Below, piece after piece: positions 1-13,200 of a stretch of DNA of 64,000 nucleotides (positions are counted from its first letter, which is position 1; every line of letters begins with the position of its first letter). The stretch is from the NCBI GenBank assembly GCA_031272485.1, contig JAISTV010000015.1:1-64000 (forward strand), in the 5' to 3' direction. Made by a program: the position numbers and the translations under genes. The notes below the pieces were generated by a model. That model did no database searches, was not told the origin of the DNA, and worked only from the letters and a program-made list of their open reading frames with translations. Origin of the DNA: Eubacteriales Family XIII. Incertae Sedis bacterium. GTDB lineage: Bacteria; Bacillota; Clostridia; Peptostreptococcales; Anaerovoracaceae.

Positions 1-450
1 GAGTCCCTTATCCACCTGACTGCCGAAGTCGAGCGTGTATCCACGGCCGTCTATAGTGAGCGCCGCTGTACGCGCCGTAAACAGACCGTTGTCGCTGTCC
101 GTCTTGGAACCCGTATAAGTTATGTTGTTTTTGAAGTAGATGGTGTGGATGCTCTGGTCGTTATATGCGGCCTTGAACTGGTCCCACGTGCTTACCTCGG
201 CTTCGCCCGCGGCGAGCACCCCTATGCTCCCCATGGGCATAATGCCAACAGGCGCAGGCTCTTCTTCTGCCTGTGCCTCGTCTTCGTCTATGGCCTCCTG
301 CGTGGCAGTATCCGTGACCGCCGCGGAAGTGGGTTCTTCCGGTTCCGCGTGTGACAGCAGCGGGAGCGGACTTACTACGGAAGTCAGTAAGGCCAGTGTG
401 AGCACCAGCGCAATCCACTCGTTTATCTTTCTCCTCTTGCTACCTAACAT
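1..450 (-). CDS. Large exported surface protein, N-terminal part (runs off left edge)
   Basis: The first 150 codons of a gene reading leftwards out of the window. The ATG at 450 follows a strong AGGAGG ribosome site 9-10 nt upstream. The product begins with a basic n-region (LGSKRRK) and a hydrophobic signal-peptide core (IALVLTLALLTSVVS). An acidic low-complexity stretch rich in Glu, Asp and Ala follows, then the segment STWDQFKAAYNDQSIHTIYF. That segment has the same layout as the start of the beta-helix region of the giant protein to its right (DNWDDLRQAMADTSVNEIRF), so I infer a related wall or surface protein starting with a pectate-lyase-like helix. Catalytic or anchoring regions are outside the window. 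It has its own promoter (761-789) and a leader of about 300 nt. Confidence 0.8.
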   Translation of the reverse strand, partial: MLGSKRRKINEWIALVLTLALLTSVVSPLPLLSHAEPEEPTSAAVTDTATQEAIDEDEAQAEEEPAPVGIMPMGSIGVLAAGEAEVSTWDQFKAAYNDQSIHTIYFKNNITYTGSKTDSDNGLFTARTAALTIDGRGYTLDFGSQVDKGL

Positions 451-760
451 TTCTGTTTCCCCTCCTGCCCCGAAAGGCGTTTGCTAAAATTAGTGCCAAT
501 TTCTCTCGATATAATCTGTTAATTCTTAATGTAAAGATTCCGTTTCTCTCAATTATTTTCGAAATTATGCCAAAATGCGGAGCAGCTTCTACTGCCCCCA
601 ATCACACATAAAACCAGGGCGTCACCTTCTGACGCGCTTACATTTTTCCATTCCCGTGAAACCCCCGAACAACGCCGATCAGCGCCCCTCGTGTTCTTTT
701 CCTCTCTATCTCCCGTGTTCAAGACCGCAAAATTCCCTATGTGTCCTGAACGCTTGCTCA

Positions 761-789
761 AATTTATCAAGGTTTTTCCCATCCGTCAA
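761..789 (-). promoter_or_regulatory. Promoter of the left-edge surface protein gene
   Basis: Minus-strand TTGACG (784-789), 17-nt spacer, TAAATT (761-766). Transcription would start near 754, leaving an untranslated leader of about 300 nt before the ATG at 450. The leader contains a small hairpin, GCGTCA-5 nt-TGACGC (619-635), and three CACG-plus-purine-run motifs (in the 650-725 stretch). These faintly resemble the GACGTGG motif repeated in the leader of the neighbouring giant gene. Confidence 0.5.
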
Positions 790-850
790 GTAAAAAAGCT
801 GTAATAAATTTTTCAAACTACCTTAAAAAATTAATTTCTATATCTAATCT

Positions 851-868
851 ACCCGTTTTTCAACGGGT
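851..868. other. Small hairpin in the 451-1209 intergenic region
   Basis: A 7-bp perfect stem ACCCGTT / AACGGGT with a 4-nt loop. On the minus strand it is followed some 25 nt later by a T-rich stretch, so it could be a weak terminator for read-through from the giant gene. Its role is not established. Confidence 0.3.
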
Positions 869-911
869 TACGCAGAATTCTTTCAATTCAAAAGTTTATA
901 GGGTTACACTT

Positions 912-990
912 CTGGATTGCCGGACGCCGCCTTTCGGCGGCACTACCGCCAGCGAAGCTGTCGGCACGAGAGGCGAGTCCGGCAATGACG
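912..990. repeat. Dispersed palindromic repeat, copy 1
   Basis: The outer arms CTGGATTGCCGGAC and GTCCGGCAATGACG are inverted copies of one another and enclose about 50 nt, including an inner GCCGCC...GGCGGC hairpin. The same outer sequences occur at 25861-25893 with almost nothing between them. Two copies of the same arms in separate intergenic regions suggest a dispersed intergenic palindrome family. Confidence 0.6.
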
Positions 991-1013
991 TCTATAGAGT
1001 TTCTACGAAAACG

Positions 1014-1070
1014 TATCGCGGCACTCTTATGTGTGGGCGCGGAGCGCCCACACATAAGAGTGCCGCGATA
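1014..1070. repeat. Perfect 27-bp inverted repeat with a 3-nt loop
   Basis: The left arm is 1014-1040, the loop is GGA (1041-1043) and the right arm is 1044-1070. All 27 positions pair. It lies 140-196 nt downstream of the stop codon of the giant gene and outside any convincing ORF. The stem is much longer than a normal intrinsic terminator and there is no clean T-tract on either side. It could be an RNase III-type processing or stability element, or the core of a miniature mobile element. Confidence 0.75.
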
Positions 1071-1170
1071 TAGTCGGGGGAAGGCTACATCGCGGCTTAG
1101 TGAAGAAGTATTAAGCTGTCTCGGCTTCTCCGCACCTCGATGCGCGGGGAAACCAAATAGGGGGAGTTAT

Positions 1171-1198
1171 CCCGCGGAGCCATAGGGGGCCCCGCGGG
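1171..1198 (-). terminator. Probable terminator hairpin of the giant surface-protein gene
   Basis: The CCCGCGG (1171-1177) and CCGCGGG (1192-1198) arms form a GC-rich hairpin about 12 nt after the stop codon of the giant gene. The U-tract on the minus strand is poor, so termination is likely but not certain. The long hairpin at 1014-1070 may back it up. Confidence 0.45.
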
Positions 1199-1209
1199 TC
1201 TGTCTTACG

Positions 1210-4200
1210 TTATACCTGCTCCCACTCCTTCTTGTCGGAGTGCAGGGAGATCAGCGCGCCTGCCACCGAGATGATGGCCAGGATGGCCATGACCCAGGTG
1301 TAAGTGCCCAGCAGCGCCATGTCGCCCTTGAAGTTAGATGTTAGCAGCAGTACCGGTACGGCTATGAGGGCCGCCAGCGTAGCCAGCGCTATGCCAATCA
1401 GGTCACGGCTGGACCGCTTCCGGACCACGCCCACCTCGCGGATGGCGTTCTCTTCCTTGCCGCGGCGTACCGCCGAGACGATGAGCATGAGCATGATGAC
1501 CACCGAGAACAGTGCGAACACCAGATCCAGCAGCGACCAGACTCCACCGCTTTCCAGCGGAGGCTCGGGGTCATCAATCCTTACTGCCGGCTCGGTCACG
1601 ATAGCCGTCTCCGTCACTATCGTTTCCGTAATAACGTTATTGGTAACGGTGTTCGTGGTCGGTACGATGATGGTCGGACCCGGTACCGGTATGTAAATCG
1701 GCGGGGCCGGTGTGTCATCGCTTATGGTTGCCGTAGCCTTGAAGGTCACCGTCTGCTTCTCCTGCACCGCGAAGGTTATGGTGAAGACGCCGGCTGCCTT
1801 GCTGTATCCGCCTGCGTTGGCCACCACGACCGGCACGCTCTGACCGAACTTCGGGTTATTCGGATCGGCCACGTAGTACGCTGTCGCCTTCGCGAGGCTT
1901 ATGGCCTCTGCCGCCGTTCCGCTAATCGAGGAGAGCGGCCGTGCGAAGTCTTCCGCGTAGGTTGCGTAATCGTCGTTCGGAGTGAACCCTACCAGAACCG
2001 CCGCCTTGCGGGTCACGGTGTTGTGGTCGGAGTCGGTCACGGTGTAGGTAATCGTGTACACGCCTCTTACCGCGGTGTTCACGGTGTTGTTGTGCGTGAT
2101 GCTCGCGGAGAGTACCTCGCCGTCGTCCTCGTTATCCGTGGCGTAGACACCGTTCATGTACTGGCCTTCGCCCCATACAGAGCCGAGCGCGACTTCCGTG
2201 AGGACCGGTGCGTAGAGCTTGGGCGCCGTGCCGTTGCTCACAAGGACCTCTATGGTCGTCGTGGGTCCGTCCTCGCCGGAAGGCTTGAACGTCGCCAGAT
2301 ACACATCGCCCTCGTTAAACTCGCCGTCCCAGAAGTCCTTACCGTCGGTCTTGCGGACCACCTGGCCCACCAGCTCCGCCGTGCCCATGACAGGCAGGTT
2401 CTTGTCGGTCCTCAGGTACGTCTTGGCGCCTGCGCGATCCACGAACTCACTGCTGAAGCTTCTGAGGTAGCTCAGGGACTTGGCATCCGTGAGGTTCAGG
2501 CGGAAGTTGTTCGCCGAGACGGAGTATTCCGTACCGTTGGCCGGTATGGTGCCGCCTTCGCCGTCGCTGTCATCCACGACCTTGGCCGTAATGATCTTGC
2601 TCACTTCCGGATGACCCGCAACCACGATCTTGGGCTGATACTCGCCTACCACGTTCTTGTAGCCGGCGGTCTCTGCCGTGCTGGCGGAAAGCTCGGTGCC
2701 GTCCATCTTCCACGCACGCGCGTTGGACTTCTCGACAATCTGCTTGCCGGCCTGGCTCGGGGTGACCTCGCTCTTGCCGATCATGAAGCTGTATGCCGAC
2801 AGGATGTAGTTCTCGTCGTATACGAAGCTTCCGTCGTCAATGATGACCACTGCCTTCTCTTCTATCTCGTTTCCGGCATCGTCCGTCACGGAGTAGGTGA
2901 CTTCCACCACGCCCGGTTCGGTCGTATCTATGGTCACATCCGCGGGATCCTCATCGTTGATCTTCACCTGGTCGGTGATATCGCCCGTCTCCGGATCCGT
3001 GGCCGTAACGCCGTCCATGAGGTCCTCGCCAGAGGCTTCCTCGCCCACCGGAATGACTATGGGTTTCGTCACATCCAGCGTAGGCGGCTCGTCGCCCGTG
3101 GCCGTAACGTTAATGGTAACTTCTTTCTCCACACGGTCCTCGCCGTCCGTGAGCGTTATGTGATACAGGCCTACCGTGCCGGCGGACAGCGCGCTGAGCG
3201 CCGGATCCATGGCCTTAATCTTCACGCCCGGATCGGTCAGACTACCGTCCGCGTGGGCTCTTCTCGCGCCCGCGTTCAGGGCCTCAAGCACCTTGGCATT
3301 CGTGTTGAGTGCCTGCGCCTCCGCCTGCGTGAGCGTTATGCTGTTTCCGTATACATACGTCGCGTCGCTCGGGTCTACACCGGTCGGGCCGCTCGTCACG
3401 TCCGCATCCACGATTTCCGCGTTCACGGTCTTCGTAACCGGATCCGGGTAAGCCAGCGTGCTTACGCCGCTCGGGGCCGGGAGATCCGCCGCCGCGATAA
3501 CCGGCTCGTACTGACCCACCTTGGCGCTGTAGCCGTCCAGATCTTCAATGTAGACACCGTCCAGCTCTTCGCCCGTGGCGCCGTCGTAGACCTTGGCATT
3601 GGACTTCGTTATTACGTCGGTCGCCAGCTGATCCGCGTCGGTCGGTATGTCTGCCAGATTCGTTACGAACGAGCTCGCCTCGAGTATGCGCCCGCTGCCG
3701 ATTGTGTACCGGCCGTCGTTCACCACAACCACGCGGGTTCCCGTAACCTCATTACCGTCGTCATCCGTGATGGAGTATTCGATCGGGTAGATGCCCGGGG
3801 TGCTGTAATCTATGTCGCCCGTCTTGACTATCTGGTCTGTAATGTCGCCGTCCTCCGGATCGTAAGCGGACACGTCGCTGTCGTCATACGGCTGGCCTAC
3901 CGGCGTTTCTACCGGCGTGGGCACCGTGAGAATGGGTGCCTGGCCAATGGTGACAGTCGCCTTGATCACGGCCTTGAGGTCGTTATCCGCCAGGCCTACC
4001 GCGCCGAACTGGACGTCGTAGCTGCCTGTGACCGGATTGCCCGCGTCATCGTATGCCGTGAAGCCGCCCTTGTTGACCACGCGCACTTCGCGATCCGGCG
4101 CACTGGGCACCAGCTTGATGATCTGCGCCTTGGACTTGCTGATAAAGTTCTTGTTGCTCTTGGCTATCTCGGCCGCCTCGGACGTGGTCGCTATGAAGTC

Positions 4201-7200
4201 GTATGCTATGAGCGCGTACTGCCCGTCCTTGGTGCCCGGATCGACAACCGTAGCCGCCGTTACCGTGCCGGTTATGCTCTTCGTAGCCGTGTGGCCCGGA
4301 ACGGTCCAGGTGAACCCGTAATCCTTGGCGCTCGGCTGCTTGCCGTAACCTGCCGGCATACTCTCAAGCTTCACTTCCAGCGCGTTGCCCTTCACATCGT
4401 ACGCCTCGGCGTAGCTCAGCGAGCGGACCTGCGATTCCGTACCGTTGACGTTCTGCTGCGCCACCACGAAGCTTCTCGCGCCTATGATCACGTCGTTCTT
4501 GCCGTCGCCGTCCTCGTCCTTAATCACGTACCGGCCGTCGGTTACCACCACCGCGCGCTGCGCCGTAGTCTTGTTCCCGTTGCTATCCGTCACGGAGTAG
4601 TTCACCTTGTAGACGCCAATGTTGTGCTTGTCGATGGGCGTTACCGGCGTAGCCGTAATACTATTCGTGATATTCCCGTCTTCCTGGTCGGTGGCCGTCA
4701 CTTCCGCCCGGAGCTCTGCGCTGGTAGCCAGCTGGCTTGCCGCGGTCTGCTGAATAATCAGCGGCTCCTGCGTGAAGGTTATGGACGGTGCCTCGCCGTT
4801 ATCCACGGATGCCGTAATGGGATACGTGATGTCCGGCTTGCCGCTTATGGCCAGGGTAATCGGGAACTTGCCCGGTTTCTTCTGATAGTAACCGCCGTCG
4901 CTCTTCACGACCACCGCCACCGGCTTACCGAATTCGGGGTTCGGGTCGCCGTTATCCAGCGTCCTGCGCAGGTCAATTGCCATGGCATTGGACTTGGTAA
5001 TGACCTCGGCCTCCGTACCCTGTACGTCATAGAGCTTCATGGAGAAGTCTTCCGCACTGATGGCATAGCCGCTGACAACGGTCCAATTGTCGCCTACGAG
5101 CACCACACCGCCTGTTGTAGTCGTGTTGTAGTCGTTGTCCGTTACGCTGTAGGTTACAAAGGCTGCCGACGTCACGGACGTATCCACCGGCGTGTCATGC
5201 GTGACCTTGTCGGTTATGGTTCCGTCTTCCGCGTCCGTGGCCACCACGCCCTGCATGTAGGACGGCGTCGTGTCATTCTGCGCGCCCTCGGGGAAGATGG
5301 CTCCCAGGGAGACCGTCTTCTCTTCCGGCACATCTATGACCGGCGGATGCGCGTTGCTCACCAGCACCGTCACGGTTATGCTCGTTGCCGGCTCTTCCGT
5401 TACGATGTAGGTCGCCAGATACACGTCGCCCTCGTTGAAGTTGCCTGCCTTGAAGCTTTCGCCACTGCCCTGCTTGACCACGTCACCGGAGAGCGCCGGG
5501 GTACCGGCCTGCAGCAGGTTGGTCGTCGTGCGGTCGTAGCTCTTCACCGCGCTGCGGCTGAGGAACTCATTCGCGTAGGCCGGATCGCCGTAGCCGGCTA
5601 TGGCCTGTGCATCCGTCAGGTTGATGCGGATGTTCGCGCCGAGGATGGCATACTTCGTGCCGTTCTCGCCTTCCTGTCCGCCTTCGCCGCTGCTGTCGTC
5701 GTAGACCTTAACCAGGATGCCCTTGGTCAACGAAGTGTGTCCGCTGATGGAGATTACCGGCTGGTACTCGCCCTTGACGTTCGTGTAGCCTGCCGTCTCC
5801 AGGACAATGGGCGTGGCCGGCGTACCGTCGACCCGCGCGGCCATGGCCTGCGACTTCTCAAGAATCTGCTCTCTCGCCTGGCTCGGCGTGACCTCGGAGA
5901 CACCTATGAGGAAGCTCCTGGCCGAGAGGATGTAATCATTATCGTAGACCACGCTGCCGTCGTCGACCACCACCGCCGTGGTGACCTCCGCCTGGTTGCC
6001 GTCCTCGTCCTCTACGAAATACGTTACCTGATAGATGCCCGGCTCATCGCCCGGAATGTTCGGGATATTCTCGTTCTTGTTCTCATCCGGATTGATGATT
6101 ACCTGATCCGTTATATCGCCTACCTCCGGATCCGTGGCCGAGACGCCGTCCATGAGTTCGTCCTTGGTGAGGTTGCCCTCTTCGTCGGACACCGGAATGA
6201 CCAACGGCTGCGGCACGGTGAGAATCGGCTGTCCGCCTTCGCCCACGTTCACGGTGAGCTCTATCACGGTCGTGCCGTCCTCATCGGACACCTTAATCTT
6301 GTACTGACCCACGTCGCCGTCTTCGAAGCTCTTGCCCGGGGTTACAGGCGTGATGGACACGACCTTGGCGCCCGCATCCTCGATCTCGCCCGTGGGCAGG
6401 ACCTTATCCGCGTGGACCCCGAGGGCATCCAGAATCTTCTCCGGCGTATCGAGCGCCTGCGCCTCGGACGGACGCAGATACTCATCCGGGTCATCGCCTA
6501 TGTTGTTACCATAGACATAGTACTTATCCGTATCGCCGAGTACCGGGGTATCCGGACCCTGCTTAATCACTTCCGCGTCTACCACCTTACCGGTTACGGA
6601 CTTCGTGATAGTCCCGGAAGGCGTATCCACGCCGCTTAATGTAATGTCGTAGCTGCCGACCGCCTTGGTGTAGCCGCCGCGGTTGAGGACCGAGAGAGCG
6701 TCTACCAGCGCCGCCGTCGTGCCGTCGTAGAGTTTGGCCGCCGCGTTGGAGAGAATCTCCGTATCGAGGTAAGCCGTATTCGACGAAACGTCTTCCAACT
6801 TGGTTACGAAGGAGAACGCCTGCAGGATGCGGCCATTGCCCACCTCGTAGCTGCCGTCGTTTACCACGACCACGCGCTGCGCTTCTACCGTCACATCGTC
6901 ATCGTCGGTCAGGCTGTACTTGACCACGTAGATGCCCGGGATGGTCGTCGGCACATCGCCGCCCGTAATCTCCACGTCGTCCACGCCGAAGCTCGGGTCG
7001 TTCGGCACGTAGGCCGTAACGCCGTCTGTCGGGTCGAACGTGCCGCCCTCCTGCACCTCGTACGGTGTGGTCACCGCGAGTACCGGAAGCGGATTCGAGG
7101 TTACCAGCGCCTTGATGGTTATTCTCAGCTCGCTCGCCGGCAGACCTTCCGCGCCGAACGTAATGTTATACGTTGCAGACGTGTCGGTAAATCCGCCGTT

Positions 7201-10200
7201 ATCCGTGACCACCGGGTTCTTATCCGGCACGCCCGGTACGAGCTTGACCACCTCGGCCTTGGCCGCCGTGATTATGGCGCCCGAGACGTTTCCGGAGTTG
7301 AGCATGGTGCGCACTTCCGCTGTGGTCTTCGTGAAGTTGTAACCGATAAGCGCGTACTGGCTGTCCTTGGTGCCCGGGTCTACCTCATCCGCGTTGGTTA
7401 TGGTGCCCACGATACTCTTGGTCGTCGTGTGCCCCGTGGCCGTCCACGTGAAGGTGTAGTCGCCCGCCGGCGCGTGCGCCACATAGCCCGCCGGCATGGT
7501 AACCAGCTTGACCTGGAGGATATCGCCCGCGTTCGGACCGGCTGCCACGTAGGCTTCCGCATAGGACGCGCTTCTGACCTGCGACTCGGAACCATCCACC
7601 TGCGCGCTCTTCATAACGAAGTTCCTCGCGCCGATGATGATGTCGTTTACGCCGTCGCCGTCCTCATCTTCAATTATGTAACGTCCGTCGGTTACGACCA
7701 CGGCGCGCTTGCCGTTCGTCGTGTTCCCGTGGCTGTCCGTTACGCTGTAGTTCACCGTGTAGACGCCTATGTTGTGCGCGTCAATCTGTCCGCCTACCGG
7801 GATGGCCGTGGTGCTCGCAAGCAGGTCGCCGTCCTCCGGATCTATGACGCTCATGCCCTCCTTCAGCTCATCCTGCGTGAGGATGTGGCTTACGGCCGTC
7901 TGTGTCACGATGAGCGGATCCTTGCCGAACGTAATCTCGGCGTTGCTGCCGGAATCCACGGTGCCCGTTATGGTCTTGGCCACTTCCGGCTTCTCCGTAA
8001 CCGCGAAGGTTATGTCGAATTCGCCCGGTGCGCGGTTATAGAATCCGCCGTCGTTCGCCACCTTGACCGGCACCTTCTTGCCGAAGTTCGGGTTGGGCGT
8101 CACGCCGTCATCCAGCGTCGCGCGTACGTCGTACGCTTCCGCCTTGGCCAGCGCTATGGCTTCTGCCTCGTTCCAGCTGACCACATCCGTGATATCCACA
8201 GTGAAGCTCTCTGCCACGATGGCATAACCGCTCGTTATGAACCAGTCACCCACGAAGACCATACCGCCCTTGGTGGTCACGTTGTAGTCGTTATCCTCGA
8301 CCTCGTAGGTTACGAGGCTCGCGGACGTCGTGGACGTATCCACCGGCGTATCATGCGTGACCTTGTCCGTTATCGTGCCGTCTTCCGCGTCCGTGGCCAC
8401 CACGCCCTGCATGTAGGACGGGGTCGTGTCTTCCGAAGCGCCCTCGGGGAAGATGGCCCCGACGGAAACGTTCTTGGCTTCCGGTACGGTCAGCACGGCA
8501 TTGGTTGCATTGGAGACGAGCACATCTATGGTAATGTAGGTCGCCGGCTCTTCCGCCACGCGGAAGGTGGCTTCGTAGACATCGCCTTCAGTGAAGGAGC
8601 CCGCCTTGAAGCTGGTGCCGCTGCCCTTCTTGGTCACGTCGCCTACCAGTTCTATCGTGCCGCCCTGCAGCAGGTTTGCCGTAGCGCGGAGGTAGCTCTT
8701 GGCTGCGCTGCGCGTGATGAACTCGCTCTTGTAGTTCGCATCGCTGTAACCGGCTATGGCTGCCGCGTCAATCAGGTTGATGCGGATGTTGGAGGCAAGG
8801 ATGGAGTACTTGACGCCGTTCTCGCCTTCCTGTCCGCCCGGACCGTCGCTGTCGTCATAGACCTTGGCCAGGATGCCCTTCTCGAGGCTGGTGTGCCCGC
8901 TGATGGTGATTATCGGCTGGTACTCGCCCTTGATATTCGTGTAGCCCGCCGTCTCCTTGACAACCGGGGTAGCCGGCGTGCCATCTACGTGCGCCGCCAT
9001 GGCGTCGGACTTGTCGAGGATCTGGTTCGCCGCGTTGCTCGGGGTTACCTCGCTTACGCCGATCAGGAAGCTTCTGGCCGAGAGGACGTACTCATCATCG
9101 TAGACGAAGCTGCCGTCGTCGACCACCACCGCGGTGGTTACCTGATCCTGGTTGCCATCCGCGTCTTCTATGAAGTAGGTCACCTCATAGATGCCGGGCT
9201 CGTTGGCCGGAATGGTGGGCAGCACTTCGTTCTTGCTGCCGTCCGGATTGATGATTACGTCGTCCGTTACGTCTCCCTCTTCGGGGTCAGTGGCGGAAAC
9301 GCCGTCCATGAGGTCGTCCTTCGTGAGGTTGCCCGCCTCATCCGACACCGGAATGAAGAGCGGCTGCGGCACGGTGAGCTCAGGCGAACCGCCCTGGCTC
9401 ACGTTCACCGTGAGGCTTATGGTCGTCGTGCCGTCCAGGTCGGAGACCACTATGGTGTAGACGCCCAGGTCGCCGTCCGCGAGGACGTTGCCCGGCGTAG
9501 CCGGCGTGATGCTCACGATCTTGACACCCGCGTCGCTGATGGCGCCGCCCGGGGCTACCTTGTCCGCGTGCGCGTCAAGTGCCGCCAGAATCTTGGCATC
9601 CGTATCGAGCTGCTGTGCCTCGGAAGGCCGCAGGCCATCGTCGCCGCTGAGGTTATTGCCGTAGACGAAGTAACGATCTGTCTTCTCCGGATCGGGATTG
9701 TCCGGACCCTGTTTAATCACTTCCGCGTCCACCACCTTGCCGGTGATGTTCTTGGTTATGGTTCCCGCAGGCGTATCCACGCCGTTAATGGTAATAGTAT
9801 AGGTGCCGGTCTGCTTCTTATAGCCGCCGTTGTTGCCCACCGAGAAGGCGTCTACCGGCGCTGCCGTCCTGCCGTCGTAGAGGCGAACGTCCGCGTTGGT
9901 AAGGATATCGGAATTCAGCTGCGCATCTGCAGCAGGTACATCGCTCAGCTTCGTGACGAAGGAGAATGCCTGCAGGATGCGGCCGTTGCCGAGCACGTAG
10001 CTGCCGTCGTTTACCACAACCACGCGGGTGGTCGATGTGGTCGAACCGCCGTTGTCGGTCACGGAGTATTCGAGCTTATAGAGGCCCGGAACCGTAGTGA
10101 CTACGTCGCCCGTTATGGCCACCTTCGTGCTGATATCGCCTTCCTCGGAATCCGTGGCCGTAACACCCGTCATGGGATTAAACGTGCCGTTCTGCGGTAC

Positions 10201-13200
10201 TTCTACCGGGGAGGTCACGTCGAGGACCGGAGCCGGCTTCGTACGAACCACGCCCTTGATGATTACGCGCAGTTCACTGTCCGAAAGACCTTCCGCACCA
10301 AACTGGATGTTGTAGGTGGCTGCCGATGCCGCGAAGCCGCCGTTGTTCACCACGCGAGCGCTCTTGGCGGACGCCGTGGGCACGAGCGGAATGACCTCGG
10401 CCTTGGCCTCGGTTATGAGGGCTGCGGACAGGTTCCCGGAGTTAATCATCTCGGTTGCCTTGGGCAGTAGCACGGAGAAGTCAGACGCGATGAGCGCATA
10501 CTGGCTGTCCTTGGTGCCCGGGTCTACCTCGGTGGCATTCGTAATGATGCCCGTGATGGTCTTCTCGGTCGTATGGCCTGTCACAATCCAGGTGAAGTCA
10601 TAGTTTCCGGCCGGCGCGTTGGCCACATAGCCCGCGGGCATGGCCTTGAGCTTCACAGAGAGGCTTGTGCCGGCCTGCGCGCCCGTGGCCACGTACGCTT
10701 CCGCATAGGAGGCGCTTCTGACCTGGGACTCGCTGCCGTCTACCTGCGAACTCTTGAGCACGAAGTTTCTGGCGCCGATGATAATGTCGTTCTTGCCGTC
10801 GCCGTCCTCATCTTCTATGACGTAGCGCCCGTCGGTGACCACCACCGCGCGGCGTGCCGGCTGCGTATTGCCGTGGCTGTCGGTGACGCTGTAGTCCACC
10901 GTGTATACGTTTATGTTGCGCGCGTCAATCTGCCCGCCCACCGGAATGGCCGAGGTGCTGGCAATCAGGTTGCCGTCCTGCAGATCCGTGACCGTCATGT
11001 TGGCCTTGAGCTCGTCCTGCGTGAGGATGTGGCTCGTAGCCGTCTGCTGCACGATGAGCGGATCCTGCGTGAACGTGATGGTCGGTCCGGTACCGCTGTC
11101 GATCTTACCGAGAATCGTCTTGGTAGCCGCCGGCTCCGCCACGACCGCGAACTTGATGGAGTTTTCTCCTACGGTTCTGCTGTAGTAGCCGCCGTCGTCC
11201 GCTACCTTGACCGGCACTTCCTCGCCGAAGTTCGGGTTCGGGTCGCCGTTCGGCAGTGTCTGTCTGAGGTCTACGGCCTTGGCCTGCGCAAACGCTATGG
11301 CTTCCGCCTCATTCGCGTCTATAACTTCCTCGTATTTCTTCGAGAAGTTGTTCGCCGTAATACCATAGCCGCTCACGACCGTCCAGTCGCCTACGAGTAC
11401 CACGCCCGACTTGGTCACCACATTGTGGTCGTCGTCTTCCACGCGGTACGTCACGCGAATGGCCGCCGTGGTCGAGGTGTCCACAGGCGTATCGTGCGTA
11501 ATGCGATCTGTTATGGTTCCGTCTTCCGCGTCGGTGGCGGACACGCCCTGCATGTAGGACGGGGTCGCGTCATTCTCCGCACCCTCCGGGAAGGTGGCGC
11601 CTATGGCTACCGTCTTGGAGGCCGGGACGTTCAGAACCGGATCGGTGGCGTCGGAGACGAGCACGCTAATGGTTATCTGCGTGGCGGGCTCCTCGGCTAC
11701 CTGGAAGGTGGCCTGGTATACGTCGCCCTCGGTAAAGCCGCCGGCCTTGAAGTCCGTACCGCCGCTCACCTTGGTCACGGCGCCCACGAGCTGCGGGGTG
11801 CCGGCCTGCGGGAGGCTGGAGTCTGCACGCAGGTAGCTCTTGGCCGCGCTGCGCGTGATGAACTCTGCGCTGTAACCCGGGTCGGACATGGCCGCTATGG
11901 ATGCCGCGTCGGTGAGGTTAATGCGAATGTTGGAGGCAAGGATGGAGTACTTGATGCCGTTCTCGCCTTCCTGGCCGCCGGGACCGTCGCTGTCGTCGTA
12001 GACGCGCGCGGTGATTTCCTTCACGAGCGAGGTGTGCCCGTCTATGGTTATCTGCGGCTTGTAGTCGCCCTTGACGTTCGTGTAGCCGGCGGACTCCTTG
12101 ACTACCGGGGTAGCCGGGGTGCCGTCTATCTTGGCCGCCATGGCGCCGGAGCTGGAGATAATCTGCGAGCTGGCCTGTCCGGGCGTGACCTTGCTCACGC
12201 CTATGAGGAAGCTGCGTGCGGAGAGGACATACTGATCGTCGTACACGAAGCTGCCGTCGTCTACCACGACTGCGGTCTTCACGAGCGACTCATTGCCGTC
12301 CTCGTCGGACACGTAGTATTCCACCGGATAGATGCCGGGCTCGTTGGCCGGGATGGTGGGCAGCACTTCGTTGCCGGCGCTGTCCGGGTTGATGACGACC
12401 TGATCCGTAATGTCTCCCTCTTCGGGGTCGGTTGCGGATACGCCGTCCATGAGATCGTCGCGCGGCACCACGCCGGGCGCGGTGGTCGCATCGATCTTGA
12501 GCGGCTGCGGCACGGTAAGGACCGGCTCACCGCCGTTGCCCACGCGGATAATCATCTCCGCCGTGGTCTTCCCGTCCGCGTCGGAAACCCGGACCGTGTA
12601 GAGGCCCACATCGCCGTTCGCCAGGCTCTTGCCCGGAGTCTGCGGCGTAACGGATACTACCTTGGCGCCGGCATCCGTTATGGTACCGGTCGGCGACACC
12701 TTGTCCGCGTGCGCGTCGAGCGCCGCAAGAATCTTGGCATCCGTGTCGAGGGCCTGCGCCTCGGAGGGACGCAGATACTCATCCGGATCGTCGCCAATGT
12801 TGTTGCCGTATACGTAGTACTTGTCCGTTTCTCCCACCGCCGGGGAATCCGGGCCCTGCTTGATCACTTCCGCGTCGACCACCTTGCCGGTGATGTTCTT
12901 GGTTATCGTACCGCTCGGGGTGTCCACGCCGTTGATCACGATACTATACGAACCGACCGCGCTGGAGTAGCCGCCAGCACTTCCCACAGATGTGGCGTCT
13001 ACTTGCGCGCCGGTCGTCCCGTTGTAGAGCCGCGCTCCCGAACGGGTGAGGATTTCACTGGTTATATTGCTCGTTACGTCGGACGCCTTCGTGACGAAGG
13101 AGAAGGCCTGCAGTATGCGGCCCGTGCCGAGCACGTAGCTGCCGTCATTCACGACGAGGATTCTGTCGGCCTCGGACGTATTGTCGTCCGCATCCGTTAC

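Noticed and set aside
140-793. Small plus- and minus-strand ORFs at the left end
   Set aside because: They lack ribosome sites and overlap the real surface gene or its leader in other frames.
1560-1750. LPXTG sortase anchor at the end of the giant protein
   Set aside because: No LPXTG-like motif occurs; three hydrophobic helices end the protein, so a different anchoring mode is proposed.
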